From: Corinectria fuckeliana
Lineage: Eukaryota; Ascomycota; Sordariomycetes; Hypocreales; Nectriaceae
Assembly: GCA_019137255.1 (NCBI GenBank)
Contig: WPDH01000202.1
Span: 1 to 64,000, forward strand
Direction: 5' to 3'
Length of the DNA: 64,000 nucleotides
Under the pieces are notes generated by a model. The model did no database searches. It was given only the letters and a program-made list of their open reading frames with translations, and was not told the origin of the DNA. Below, in pieces: positions 22,965 to 35,798 of this stretch (within the stretch, counting starts at the first letter, position 1; every line of letters starts with the position of its first letter). Made by a program: the position numbers and the translations under genes.

Positions 22965-25014
22965 GTACGTACAATGCATATGCTCTTTTCCTTTTGTCGT
23001 TTTTGGATTTCTCTGGCCTTCTTCTGCTTAATGTCCCGCACTTCCGCTTGACACCATCTATCCTTTGTGGTGTGCTACGGCTTGGTCCTCTGATGGCAGT
23101 ACTGTCTTTGGACCCAAGCGATCAAGCTCGTTCTATCTTTTTTTTTGCGCTCGCGCGACTGGCGTCCTTGACGGCCCATGGAGAGGGGCATCTCCCCCCA
23201 CCTTGTCTGTTTAGTGACTTCGTCTCCAATCTGGCTGGGCGGATATGGCATGTGGCAAGGCCATTTACATAATCCACGAGTGGGAGAGAAGATGGGGCAT
23301 CGACTCTGGGGAACGAGGTCGGCCACGGGCGTGTCTTTTTCCGTCCTTATTCTCCCGATCACTACTGGCTTGAGCTTTGGCAGTTCAAGCTCAGGCCGAA
23401 ACCCGAGCCTAAGGAACAGCTGGGGATCGCGTCACATGCCAAGTGGTGAGGAACTGGGTGGGAAAGGAGTACTAGTATGGCCAGTGCCTCCATCTACTTG
23501 CAGGCACTTGGCGGATCTTGAAAGTTCGAAGTCTGCTGTGTGTCTTGGGCATCCGCCCACTTGACGCACTCAGCTGCTCACTGCCTGGACCGGGACAAGC
23601 TGTTTCGGTCGCAGACTTAACAGTGGTTGGTGAAGGTGATGGAAGGTGATGGTGGTGGTATCTGTCCATGTGTGCACATACAATGCTACCACCTGACTGC
23701 GTGGTGATGGCCCCGCCACCGACTGTTACCTGATTTGGCCCTGTTCATGCTGCCGTATTGTCACTGGCCGTTTCGAGTTCCCCTTTGTTTGGAGTTTGCT
23801 TTTTGGCATCTGGCAGCCCAGAAGTTGGCAGCGGCGGTCCGGTATCTGTACTAGGACAAGCAAGCAGACAAGGTGCAGGGCGAGAGAAGAAAGATATCGT
23901 CATCGGACGGGACGCTCCGTGTACGGAGTCTGTCCGTCATTGTTTCGCCGCCTTGGCCTTTGCTTCATCCTCCTCCGCCTTGTCGCCGCCGGCCGCCGCT
24001 GTGGTCCCCGTTTTGACCCAAGCAAAGCCGTCTGAGGCCCCCATTCGTTGATGGTCGCATCCAATCCATCCGGCCTTGGTCCAGCATGCTGCGTGCCCAG
24101 TGCGCCCCAGCGTATGCCAGCGTACCATCGTCTCAGCGTGCATCGCGTTTCCCCAATTTCACATTTCACATCCCACATTCCACATTCTACCTCGCATCTT
24201 TGCTCCTCCCCGTTTGCATCCCATATCCTATCCCCGGCCATCGCCTTTTTTGGCGTCTTGCGCGCGCAGCCCGCCCCAGCAAACCAGGAGGGACAGCGAG
24301 ACAAGCCGCTTCCTCCCCCACTCTTCTTTCGCTTCTTTTCGTCTTTGCCCCCCGCCTCGCTGGCTCGCTCGCCCGCCGGCCCGCCTCCCTGATTGTCTTC
24401 CTCTCTACATCACCCGCCGAACAATTCCATTGCATCTTCTACCCAGTAGTGTTGGTCGCCAGCGCGAGCTGCGCCATGTAGAGGCACAATGAGCTTCCTC
24501 AAGACAAGGTGGCCCTCTCCTCCCTCCCTCCCTGCCTCGGTCTCCCTCCTGGTCGCTTTGGTGGCTTGCTCTCTGGCGAACCTCTCCAGGGCTCGCTCTG
24601 CGGCCTCCTTCGCTTACCCCCACGCTCGCCGTGTCTATCAATGTACCGTGCTTTGTTGTTGATCTGCCGCTACTCTGCCTGCCGCTCAACAGCAGCAGCA
24701 AAAAAGAAAGGAGCGGTAGCATCAACATCAACATCAACATTGGATGGCTGCTTCCCCGCCATTTCCAGTACCCAACCCCAATCCGGCCAAGCCCCCCACC
24801 ACAGCCACCACCACTACCGCCATCAAACGCTGAAGTCACACACGTTCGCGATGGTTTCATCCCATTGAAGCAAATTTGCCCCTGCACCTGCACCTTTGTC
24901 ATGCCTCTCCGTTCTGGCCCGTCGCCGCTGCCTTGCTACCCCTCTTGCGACCGTCTTGACCAGCCCTGCTAACGCCTGCTCTTGCCGCTCCATAGATCTC
25001 ATCAACTGTCAGCA
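22965..25014. other. Leader or intron-like region upstream of the SRPK kinase
   Basis: About 2 kb, pyrimidine-rich in its second half, with CATCAA microsatellite copies near 24720-24740. A second mini-exon candidate is ATG at 24489 (MSFLKT) with a GTGGCC donor at 24509. It too would splice in phase to the acceptor at 24994. No other gene was recognised. Confidence 0.45.
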
Positions 25015-26772
25015 ATGGCGGCGCATTCCCCATCATCATCATCCGTCGACGAAGCCGCCGAAAATACCGCCGACGAGGAGGATTCCGAAGACTACTGCAA
25101 GGGCGGCTACCACCCTGTCCAGGTTGGCGAGAAGTTCAAGGATGGCAAATACACCGTCGTTCGCAAGCTCGGCTGGGGTCACTTTTCCACCGTCTGGCTA
25201 TCCCGCGACAATATTAGCAACAAGCACGTTGCTCTCAAAGTCGTCCGCTCTGCGGCCCACTACACCGAGACCGCCATCGACGAGATCAAGCTCCTCAACA
25301 AGATTGTCCAGGCCAAGCCAGACCACCCCGGTCGCAAGCACGTCGTGAGCCTCCTTGACTCCTTCGAGCACAAGGGACCCAACGGCACCCACGTCTGCAT
25401 GGTCTTCGAGGTCCTTGGCGAGAACCTACTTGGCCTGATCAAGCGCTGGAATCATCGTGGCATTCCCATGCCACTCGTCAAGCAGATCACTAAACAGGTT
25501 CTCCTCGGTCTCGACTACCTCCACCGCGAATGCGGCATCATCCACACCGACCTGAAACCCGAAAACGTCCTCATCGAGATTGGCGACGTCGAGCAAATTG
25601 TCAAGCGAGTCGTCAAGCCTGAGACTCCCGACAAAGAGAACAACCGCAACGGTCGCCGCCGTCGGAGGACTCTCATCACTGGCAGCCAGCCCCTACCCTC
25701 ACCTCTCAACACCAGCTTCAACCACACCAACCTTTTCCCCTCTGCCGGCGGTCACGCGAGTCTTGCCGGCGTGCTTAATGAAGGTATCTGTCCTCTTCCA
25801 CCTGAAATACATCTTGCTGGCCTGGGTAGTGTACTCTTCAAGGGGAACCTAAGCTAATTGTAACCCCCCAACAGGTAACATACCCAAGGACCCGTCATCC
25901 CCGAAGCCTGATGATGCTCAGAAGCAGCGAGAGAAGTCTGCGTGAGTACTCCCATGTCATAATGCGCCGACGACGGCTCCTTGAGATCAAAGCTAACTCT
26001 CCGCCTTGTAGCGATCTCCTCAGCCGAGAGGTCTCCGGCATTTCCCTCGACAAGTCAAACTCGCCATCCGCGTCCACGGGCGAGAAGCGCAAGGCAGATG
26101 ACTCGCACGCCTTTGACATTATCAGCGTCAAGATTGCGGATCTGGGAAATGCCTGCTGGACCAACCACCACTTCACCAACGACATCCAGACCAGGCAATA
26201 TCGATCGCCCGAGGTGATTTTGGGTGCCAAGTGGGGTGCCAGTACCGACGTCTGGAGCATGGCCGCCATGGTATGAAACACCCCCGGAACTACTCTACGA
26301 GTTGACGAAATGCGCTGACGTTTGCGGCTAGGTTTTCGAGCTCATCACAGGTGACTACCTATTCGATCCACAATCGGGCACCAAGTACGGCAAGGATGAC
26401 GATCACATCGCTCAGATAATCGAATTGCTCGGGCCGTTCCCCAAGTCGCTCTGCCTCAGCGGTAAGTGGAGCCAGGAGATCTTTAACCGAAAGGGCGAGC
26501 TGCGCAACATCCATCGCCTTCGGCATTGGGCCCTGCCAGACGTGTTGCGGGAGAAGTACCACTTCAAGGAGGAAGAGGCTAAGCGCATCGCGGACTTTCT
26601 GACCCCTAAGCTGGAGCTGGTGCCTGAGAAGCGCGCCAACGCGGGCGGCATGGCGGGCCACGTGTGGCTAGACGATACGCCGGGGATGAAGGGGGTGAAG
26701 ATCGAGGGCCTGGAAGTCGGCTCACGCGGAGAAGGCATTGAAGGCTGGGCGACGGAAGTGAGGAAACGATGA
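25015..26772 (+). CDS. SRPK-family serine/arginine protein kinase
   Basis: SR-protein kinases phosphorylate RS/RGG-type RNA-binding proteins and influence splicing and mRNA export. Exons 25015-25783, 25875-25941, 26012-26270 and 26332-26772 give 511 residues. The order is: acidic N-terminus (DEEDSEDYCKGGYHPVQVG), Gly-rich loop LGWGHFSTVWL, catalytic Lys in HVALKVVRS, catalytic loop IIHTDLKPENVL, a spacer insert with RRRRR and proline/serine sequence split by two introns, then KIADLGNACW (DLG in place of DFG, usual for SRPKs), QTRQYRSPEVILG and the C-lobe ending in the SRPK-type LEKRAN/HVWL-like tail (PEKRANAGGMAGHVWLDD). The spacer between the two kinase halves is short compared with yeast Sky1 or animal SRPK. 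The start is uncertain: one or more upstream exons may add an N-terminal extension. It converges with lunapark. Confidence 0.9.
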
Positions 26773-27479
26773 ACCGGTAGCGAATGCTTGAAGTTGTCGC
26801 GGACAGGAACGAGCCAGACGCCAAGGCCCCCAGAAATTACTCACTGTTGGTCTCTTTTGGAGGGCCGTGTTGGAGGTCCAATTGTTTGAATCTCGATAAC
26901 TTAATCTTGTGGGAGGGTCTCTTGGTCTGGTGCGTGTCTGGGAGCGAAAGATCAGGCCTGTTCAGAGTTGCTGCATTTTCCCCCGTTTTGTTCAAGACAA
27001 TTGTCACCTTCTTGAATTCTACGGGCAGCCACATAGCCACACATGCTACTTGAAACTTATATACCGACGGGACCTTTTTTTTTTTTTAACAAGGGAATGG
27101 CAGATATGGGATGTGAGAGCACACCCCAAGGTGCAGACAACTCTTTATCGGAGGTGGCGAAGATTGGTGAAGTGGGAGATGAAAGGGATATAGGACGGGC
27201 TAGGATGCGGGGACGGAAGCAAAGCAATAAATAGACTATGCGGGCATGATGCTTTTTTGACATTGCTTTGACGACTACGCTTCGATCTCATAGAGAAGAG
27301 CCATGTGGACAGACATGCGCGACACAAGGAGACGCATGTGATGTGACTGGCTATGAGAAGGATAGGTCCTAGATCATGGACCGCAAAAGAGGATTCAAGA
27401 CACATACGACGCCCAAAGCCTTACTCGTAGATGCTACTTGAAACACTTGCGCTTTCGTTTAATTCCAGATGGCATCGGA
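26773..27479. other. Convergent 3' intergenic region, SRPK and lunapark
   Basis: About 0.7 kb between two stop codons. It includes a T14-15 run near 27075-27089. No gene recognised. Confidence 0.55.
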
Positions 27480-28769
27480 TTATTTCTTGCCCTTGCCCCG
27501 GCGCTTCTTCACTCCCGCCGCGGGCCCATCCTTGTCTTCCTCCTCTAGGAGATGCTCCTTGGCTACATCCACGACATCATCGCTCGAATCTTCATCGGCG
27601 CCACTGTCCTGCTTCAACGCGGCGTCGTCGGCTGCCTGGCCCAAGACCTCGTTGACGATGCGCTTGCCCTCGTCCATCTCGCCGTTGAGGCCGCCGCAGG
27701 ACATGCACTTCCACGGTCCCAGCTCGGACAGGGTCTTGGTGCCCGGAGGAGCCTGGCCGTTGACGAGGCGGCAAGCCTGGCAGATGAGAACGATGCGGTT
27801 CTTGTTGGCCGTCTCGTCCTCGCCGAGGAGCACGTCGAAGATGCGATCGTACCAGTGCGGCTCTGAGGCCGTCGGATTGTACTGCGGGTAGCCCACGGGC
27901 GGAGAAGAAGGCAGAGGCGCCTGGCCGACGGGGAAGGCGGAGGGCGCAAACTCGGCGTTGGGGGCGAACTCGGCGCTGGGCTCCATCGGGTTCGGGGCGG
28001 ACATGGCGGACAGGGCGGGACCGGCTCGTCGTTGGATGTTAGCCGTGGCGGGGGGCGGCATCCGGGTCCGGTTTAGGGTTCCTGGCGCTCCGCTGCCTTT
28101 GTTGTCCCTGCTTTGCGGCCTGCCATCGCCGTTGCCCTCGTCGGTCGCCTTCTTGTTTCCCTTGGGCTTACCCTCCTGCCCGCCGTACTTCTCGATTAGT
28201 TCCAGAGTGGAGTCATACTTGGTGGCATCCTTGAGCTTCTGGATCGTCTTTTCGCGTTCCTGCTGGTACTCCTTAAGGCGCGCAGCCAGGCTTTCGATGC
28301 GAAAGGTGTAAAAGGCGGAGAGCGTCGTGCGGGTTGCATAGATGCTACAGGTTGCAACGGACATGTCAGTTGGTAGATCCTCACCTCGGGACAGGGCAGG
28401 CAGAATATAGCATACAGGACAGGTCCTCCGGCCAAGCCGGCCCACTCGAAGCGGCCGAGGTTCTTATACCCAACGACGAGGAGAAGGACAATGGTGTAGA
28501 TGAGGTAGGCAAATGAGAGATAGAGGGTCGAGAGGAGGCGGGCGCGGCGGGAGCTGGAGCGAGCGCGATCGAGACGAGCTTGGGTGTCCGCGATTTTGGT
28601 CGAGAGGGTCGAGAGGGTCTTTTCGAACGAGGCCGTCGAGGAGGAATCGCCCTGCAGGTGAAAGAGGAGCCGCGTCAGTTACAGGTATTTCCTGGGCTTG
28701 GCATGCGTGCCGTCAAGAAGAATGACGTCCAAGGGGATGACGAACCTTCCAGGGCCAAAAGGCCACCAT
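27480..28769 (-). CDS. LNP1: Lunapark family ER junction protein
   Basis: Lunapark (Lnp1) stabilises three-way junctions of the tubular ER. Three exons, 28769-28746 (only eight codons, MVAFWPWK), 28651-28416 and 28344-27480, give 374 residues. After a short coiled segment (FEKTLSTLSTKIADTQARLD) come two closely spaced membrane segments (SFAYLIYTIVLLLVVGY and the region through GPVLIYATRTTLSAF), then a cytoplasmic coiled coil (SLAARLKEYQQEREKTIQKL). The family zinc ribbon starts at about residue 275, with CQAC and CMSC pairs inside RLVNGQAPPGTKTLSELG. The C-terminus is acidic and then basic (VKKRRGKGKK). The second donor (GTATGC at 28415) is chosen because it alone keeps frame with the family sequence LIYATRTTL; a GAG|GTGAGG donor at 28384 would shift frame. 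It shares an ~900-base promoter region with the golgin. Confidence 0.9.
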
Positions 28770-29672
28770 TTTGTACAGTCAAAGGAGCAGGATGCGGGGT
28801 GACGACGGCTGCGTGTTGTGCGCGCGTTGTCTATGTGCTGGGAAAGCGAGACTCTGGCTGTTTATGTGTGACAAGCAGCCTATGATGGTTTGAAGAGCAT
28901 GAGGAGAAGGGAAGAACAGGCAAGGAAGGAGAGAGAGAAGAGGAAGAAACAAGGAACGCTGAAAGGAAGCAAAGAGGAAGCAAAGAGGGAGAAAGAAGAA
29001 GCGCGTCGGTCTGGATTAGGCGCTGTAAGCACAAGTAAAGGGTTCGAGGGAACGTGGCCTTGGTGAGCTGGCGGCGAAGTATCAAGAAGTGAAGTGTGGT
29101 GACGAGTAGTAGAGTGAAGTGTGAAAGTGTACGAATAGGTGGTGCGTACCGATTGCGGTGGAGGTGGATATCCGTAGCTAGGTAGGTAGGTACCTGAGGA
29201 CGCTGAGGTTAAGTAGGTAGACCTACGAGGTGCAGTACGTTGGAGTGACCTCATGTCAAGCCACAATTGGCAAGGCTTCAAGCCCCTGTAAGATGGACCC
29301 TGACCCTGAGGTCCAAGTACACTAGCCACAGTGGAGGGAATCCTTCAGCTAACTGCACCATGTACCTGTCGCTAGCACGAAGGTACGTACGCATACGTAT
29401 CCAATCCTCCATCTTCAAACGAAACGAAACCGTCCCCTTTCCCATTTCCCTGGTCGATAATAATCCAGATACCCTCGCAACGAGCCCCATGCGGGTGCCC
29501 TGATGAGCCTGTTGTCAGTTCGTGCAACTCTCGAGTCTATCGTTTCTTCCTTCTTCCTTCCTGCGCGTATGCGCCCGCCCGAGTTCGTGTTCTCAACTAC
29601 AAAAAGGACGAGACGCTTCGCTTCGCTACGTAAGCTCCTACACACTGCGTCCTCCTGAGGAGACCCGCTGCC
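28770..29672. promoter_or_regulatory. Divergent promoter region, lunapark and GRIP golgin
   Basis: About 900 bases between outward-facing starts. It contains a purine-rich tract on the plus strand (28900-29010, GA/GGAA repeats) and CT-rich leader sequence before the golgin ATG. No defined operator identified. Confidence 0.45.
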
Positions 29673-32600
29673 ATGTTGCAAGTAAGTCTCTACCTCTCCC
29701 TCGTGTCCTCTCGGGGTAGCTACGCACCAGCAACTAATGCGAGCTCTTCTCCCCGGCCACAGCGATTCCGCGGCGTCATCGACCGCACAATCGCCGATGA
29801 ACAGGCCCGCCTGAAGAGTCCCTCCGATTCCTCCCCGCCCTCCCGATCCGCCTCGACCTCACGCGACTCGCCCGTAAAGCGGTCTCGTAACAGGGAGCAA
29901 TCCTCCGATACGGGCGATGCCGCGCCGAACCCTGATCCTGCCGTCTTCGAGGCCGCCTTTGTCATCGACGACAGCGACGAGCCTAGCCGAGCTGGCACCC
30001 CGAAGCCCGTGGAAAAGGACGCGGTGGATGACAAACCTACTGCTCAATCCAATGGCTTGGATGACAAACATTCAGCCCCCCCTCGGCCTCCCAAGGCTGA
30101 CACCGCAACCGATACGGCGCAAGATGGCCATGGAGATGCTCCGGGCGCTCCCTCCAAGCAGCCCGATGCTAGTGCTGGGGCGCCTGCTCCGCAGCTAACT
30201 CCAGAGATCAGACAGAAGCTGCGCAAGTTGGAGAAGCTAGAGGCTACATACCCAGGTTAGGAAATCACCCAGTGCACTCTTCAACATGGCTGCTAATGCC
30301 TTTGGTGTAGAGCTCTTGCGATCTTACCGTGTAGCCCATCGGCGCGCTACCGCTATCGAGCCGTTTGAGAAGGCCCTTCGCGAGAACACTCCCCTAACCT
30401 CCATCGCCGATCCCGACTCCTTGATCGAGTATCTGAACCAGCTGAACCAGCGTGGCGACATGGTTATGCAAGAGTTGAAGAGGGTTAGCACGGAAAAGGA
30501 TGAGCTCCAGAAGAAGCACGATGAGGCTGAGGAGAAGGCCAAGAAACTCGAGGAGGAGCTCGAGGCTGCCAAGGCTGGCAAAACTGACGACAACAAGGTC
30601 CACGATACTGAAAAGCCCAAGGATGTTCAGCATGACCAGCACGGAGAAGTCCACGAGAGAGTCAAGTCACCCGTGGCCTCTGTCATGGGCATGTTCTCGC
30701 CTAAGCACAAACCCCAAAAGTCTATCACCGAAACTACTGAGGCCAAGGATGACAGCGGGGACCTCTTCTCTTATGAAGACGAGGTGCCCCAGCTCCAAGC
30801 TGAGGTCGCCTCTAAGTCGGAGGAGATTGACAAGCTGAAGAACGAGGTCGATACGCTACAGAACGAGTTGTCGACCATCAAAGAGAACAGCGCTGGCCTA
30901 GTTGAGAGTCTCGAGAATGCGACCCGCGAGCTCAGCGAATCCCGCGACACGTCGGCGACTAAGGAATCTCTCCAAACCCAACTCGAAGCCCGAAACACAG
31001 AAATTGCGACCCTAAACAAGCGCCTAGGCGAGGCCAGGACCCAGCTCAAGCAGCTCGAGGAGGACAAGGGCACGCACGAATCCAAGGTCAAGGAGGTGGA
31101 GGTTTCGTTGGCGTCTGCAGACAAGCGCGCGAGTGAGCTGGATGCTGAGCTGGCCAAGGCCTCGAGCGCGAAGAACATCTCCAAGAAACTCATCGACGAT
31201 CTCAACTCCCAGATTGAGGTTCTCAAGAAGGAAAAGTCCGCAAGCCAGACAAAGATTGACGACCTGACCAAACAGCTGGGTTCTCAGCCGGCCCCCGCGG
31301 TAGCTTCTTCGCCCACGGCCCCTACTCCTCAACCTGCAGCGGCCGCGTCGACACTGGGCGTTGGCGGCTCGAAAAAGAAGAACAAAAAGAAGAAGGGTAA
31401 GGGAGGAGCCGGCGGAGCCTCAGCCCCCGCCCTCGAGGATCCGGTCGCCCAGGCTCCTGAGCCGGCGCAAGAGACCACTATCGAGGTTCCCGAAACCGCC
31501 GAGCTCGAGGCTGAGATCGCCAAGCTCAAGGAAGAGGTGATCGAAAAGGACAGCCAAATTGAACGCTTGGCTAAAAAGCGCAAGACCGAGGAGGACTTGC
31601 GGGAGGAAATCGAGTCGCTGCAGGAGAACCTGATCACCATCGGCCAAGATCACGTTGAGGCAAAGGAGAGGATCAAGGCCCTCGAGGCCGAGAAGGCGGA
31701 CCTCAAGACCCAGATTGTCGACCTCGAGAAGAAGATGAGCTCGTCCGCCTCGGATGCTAAGGCTAGCTCGAAGCTACAGAGCGAGATGAGTACCATCCAG
31801 CGAGAATACGAGGATCTCAAGGATAAGACGGCCACACTGCAAGCCGACCTAGGCGCCGCGCAGGTGTTGGCGCAGAACCGCTACAAGGATCTCACGGATT
31901 TGCGCGAGGTGCTACAGAAGGCACAGCCGGAACTGAGGAGCCTGCGCCAGGAATCAGCCACGCTCAAGACTACCAAGGAGGAGCTGGCGGCCAAGGCCAA
32001 GGAGATCAAGGACATGGAGAAACGAGAGAAGGACCTTAAGCGGGACCTTGCGCGAGCCCAGCAGATGTCGTCGGATCGCGACACGGAGGTCAAGAGCCTA
32101 CAGGAGCGGCTAACGACGGAGATGAACGCCAAGGTTCGTCTCGAGGACGCGCAGCGCGTGGCGGGTCGCGATCTCCGACGATCCGAGGCCGACAAGGTCG
32201 AGCTGAGCGCCAAGGCAGAGAAAACAGAGCGTGAGCTCCAGGCAGTGCAGGAGGAGTTGACCAGACTGCGGCCGCGGGTCAAGGACCTCGAGGAGCAGCT
32301 GCACAAGCTGAAGCGCGAGAAGACGGCGGTGCAGGAGGAGGTTGACTTCAAGGGTCAGCAGTACGTCAACGCACAGGGTCTCCTCAGCAGCATGCGCGAC
32401 CAGACGGCCGAGATGTCGGTGCAGCTCAAGGAGTCCAAGTCGCAGGCCGAGTCGCTCGAGGAGGAGCTCGCCGAGGTGCAGCGCCTGTTGCAGGAGCGCA
32501 CGCGCGAGGGCGAGACGATGCGGCGCCTACTGGCCGACGTAGACGAGCGCGCGGATAACAAGGTGCGAGAGATGCGGGCGCGGATGGAGGCAGCTGTGGA

Positions 32601-33302
32601 GGAGCGCGACCGCATCGAAGACGAGTCGAGCACGGTGGCGCGGCGCAAGACTCGCGAGACGGAGGACCTGAAGCTGAAGGTACGCGACCTAGAGCGCGAG
32701 GTCAAGACGCTGGGCCACGAGCGCGAGGAGCTGGAGCAGCGCGAGAAGGAGTGGCGACGGCGGCGCGAGGAGCTCGAGTCGGTCGAGGAAAAGGCCGAGG
32801 CGGAAACGGCCGAGATGCGCACGACGGTGTCACAGCTCCGCACGGCGCTCGACGCGTCGGAGAACCAGGTGCGCGACATCGAGAAGCAACGTGCCGAGCT
32901 GCGGCGCATGCTGGACGAGGCGCGCCAGCGGTACGAGAAGCTGGTCCAAAGAACGGCGCAGACCAAGCTCGTGGGCAGCTCCAGCCGGAGCTCCTTCGAC
33001 TCGGTCCGCAGCGGGAACAACGCATTGCCGTCCCAACCCGGCGGAGGCAGTGCCGGCCGCAGTGAGGTCCCGGAGACGGCCTACCTCAAGACGATCATGT
33101 TGCAGTTCTTGGAGCAGAAGGACAGCAAGCTACGGGCGCAGCTGGTCCCGGTCCTGGGGAAGCTGCTCCGGTTCGACAAGTAAGTTTCGATTCCCTTCCA
33201 CCGCCCACTGTACAAAGGAAATAGTGAATACTGACTGGGTGGGCGTCTAGAGCCGACGAGCAGAAGTGGATGAAGGCGGTACAGCACATCGATGTGCGGT
33301 AG
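29673..33302 (+). CDS. IMH1: GRIP-domain golgin (Imh1-like coiled-coil protein)
   Basis: GRIP golgins tether vesicles at the trans-Golgi, recruited by the Arl1 GTPase through the C-terminal GRIP domain. Four exons, 29673-29681 (three codons, MLQ), 29763-30255, 30311-33179 and 33251-33302, give 1140 residues. The N-terminus matches the short conserved start of this family (QRFRGVIDRTIADEQARL), followed by a Ser/Pro-rich linker to about residue 150. Nearly all of exon 3 is heptad-rich coiled coil, interrupted near the middle by a basic low-complexity patch (KKKNKKKKGKGG). The GRIP domain lies at the end: TAYLKTIMLQFLEQKD, then QLVPVLGKLLRF, and the last exon adds KADEQKWMKAVQH. The invariant Tyr for Arl1 binding is the one in AYLK. 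An intron splits the GRIP domain. The 9-nt first coding exon is unusual but fits frame and family. Confidence 0.9.
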
Positions 33303-35798
33303 TGGCAAGAGAGGATCTGATCCTGGATATGCCAGCCAACCCTGGCGTGGCGCATGTCAAGTGTAGCATTAGTGTGTGATATAGCAAGGGACCGGAAAGA
33401 GGGCTTTGGCGACTGGATTCGGCGATAGACGGGAGGTTGGGGAGACGAAAGGGCGGGATAGCGATAGTTTATGAACGCCCACACGTTACCACTATCTATG
33501 GTTCTCAGAGTCCGGGACTTACCGTTGGCGTGTGTTTCGCTGATATTTGACTGGGAGATTCGAGATTGCTCCGTTCAAGGAGCCCGGAAGGGATTTACTT
33601 GGGCTGTAGGCAGTCCTAAGCAGCATCACGATAACCGGAATGACCCATTCGGTAGGGTAGGGATCCTGAGGTAGGCGGTGGGGGGCAGAGCTGGTTGCTG
33701 TCAAGGTATCTCGTGGCTGGCGATGTCGAATAGACTGCAGGTCCCATGCGATGGGGTTCGGGACTGGGGTTTCCCTAGACATTGATAGCCTGGTTGAGTT
33801 CATGGTTAAGGAGTGAAGAGTGAAGCAGGAAGTAAGGTAGATGTAGTAGGTAGATGTTATTCGGGGGTGCTGAGTCACTTGGTCAGGTGCCTTCCTCCTT
33901 CCTCAACCAAAGTATGGAATACGCAGCCTTAATTCTTTACAAATTCAACCTTCCTTAACTTTCCTCAACTGTCCTCTACCTTAAAAGCATTAAACAACAA
34001 CTGTTGTCAACACACGTCCTCCCTTCTAACATCTAGCTCGCACATCCACAACAGCGCCTCCAACCTACATCACCACCTCCCCTCAAGAACAGTCCAGTCC
34101 TCGATAAAAATCCATGCTCATCTTCAACGAAGCCTCCAGCACGTCATTGAAACAACCAACTAAACCATAATTCCAGACCAAGGAAACCCACATCCACCCC
34201 AAGCGCCTCAACCCCGAGATCCAGGAAATAAGGCTCCGGAAAATAAAGCCCCTTCCCGACTCGGACTCCACCACATCTTTTCTGCCGCCTCTCCACCGAA
34301 TCTAAACCCCATCCGGCGAGTCCCTCACCTCTCCCACACCCTTGTCCCATCGACTTCATCTCTCCCACACGCACATGTACCTATCTGCCTCCCTCCTGCC
34401 TGCCTGGTACCTACAAGTTATCTTCGTTCTCTTCCGTGTTCCAGAAAAAGTACGCTACATTAGCTTCCAGATACTGATTGATAACCCCCCCCCCCCTTGT
34501 CTGCTTCCCGCATCCTGCGAGCGGCAACGCCCGCCGTCAGCAATCCCGGGTCCTTGGTCTCGAGGCCACGCTTAACCTCTAGAGGCAGGGAGCTGCTTCA
34601 TAGGGCTGGATTGGCCATACAGTGAAGCTTGGTGGTGATGCGCATCTGTCTTTGAATCACTGACTTGATTGCAAACCATCGGCTCGAGTTATTTACTCGC
34701 CCGAGTCTGTTCGGCAATGCTCGGCATGTCAGCGGTCCAAAGGGACCATTTCTCATTACAGTCGCACGCCTTCATCATCACTTCAGTGTCACTTGTAATT
34801 GCATTCTCGGTTTCAGAATATATCCATTTCGTTACCCGTATACCGAGGAGATGGTCTCTTCATGCGTGGCTGCCCCCCTCGGGCCAGCGGGTTGTGCCAC
34901 CGACCCTCCCGTAGCCCCTTGCTCTTAAAGAGCGGGCCCTTCGCCGACGCATGTTTAGGTCTTCTAAAAACAACTTGTTGAGGCCGAAATCGGGTACGGG
35001 TCCTCCTTGATGGAGAGACCGGCCCTTTGTCGCCATCAGCGACCTCCGCAAACCAATAAGGCCTCCCCAAACAATCCAGGAAACAAGCAGCAACTCTATC
35101 CCCTCCACTGATTAATCCAGGGAGGTGGGTGCCGTGACAGTAAATAAAACGCCGTACATGCATGTACCGTCCCGCCATGCCAGAACCTCGAGTTTAAAAA
35201 CACTCTCGTCCAAGACAGGATTCAGAGACTAGAGAGCAAAGTGTAAAGGGCGAAGTGAAAAAGAAAAAGGTGGAGTGGTGTGACGTGATCGCGCAGGGGG
35301 GGTCAGGTGTATGTCGCACTCCGGGTATCAAGGTAAGAATTCCCTAATGCTCTGGTGTATCGTTCAAGAACTGTGCCGTGATGCCAAGTAGTGCCCGTGA
35401 TGTCATGCAAAGAGAAGGAAATCAAAAAGAGAACCTGGAACAGAAAGTAGTCAAGACCGGAGACCGCTAATCATGACGATCGTGAAAAAGGGGGGGAACA
35501 CATGAAAAAGATCTCGAGAAGAAAAGGCCGAATTACTCGAGCCAGTGATGCGTCCCCGGTGAGGGTAACGCAAGTAGAATGAGACGTGTAAAGAATCGCT
35601 AATGCAATGCGGCTCCTCGGATCCATAAAGTAAAATATCAAAGTCGTGAGTAGGAATGCGTGTCCTGCGAAGATCTTCGAATGGGTTTCGAGAGAAGATA
35701 ACATAATGGTCAAATGCCGTATTCGGAGACGAGAAGCATATCCAGTAGTTCGTCGTCCAAGGATTGACCGGTAGAAAAGGGAGAATCGACTTGGGCCT
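33303..35798. other. Intergenic region between the golgin and the SWIRM gene
   Basis: About 2.5 kb between two convergent genes, with a C13 run near 34486. No coding region with family similarity, splice structure or RNA-gene signature was found. Confidence 0.55.

Noticed and set aside
24405..24902. 165-codon minus-strand Gly/Ser/Arg-rich ORF
   Set aside because: It is the reverse of a pyrimidine-rich leader upstream of the SRPK kinase; no motif or splice structure.
28385..28415. Frameshift in lunapark at the second exon end
   Set aside because: The apparent shift arises only if the GAG|GTGAGG donor at 28384 is used; the upstream donor GTATGC at 28415 gives a continuous, family-consistent reading.
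30771..33025. Several Ser/Leu-rich minus-strand ORFs across the golgin exon
   Set aside because: They are antisense reads of coiled-coil codons (GAG/AAG become CTC/CTT), with no domains of their own.
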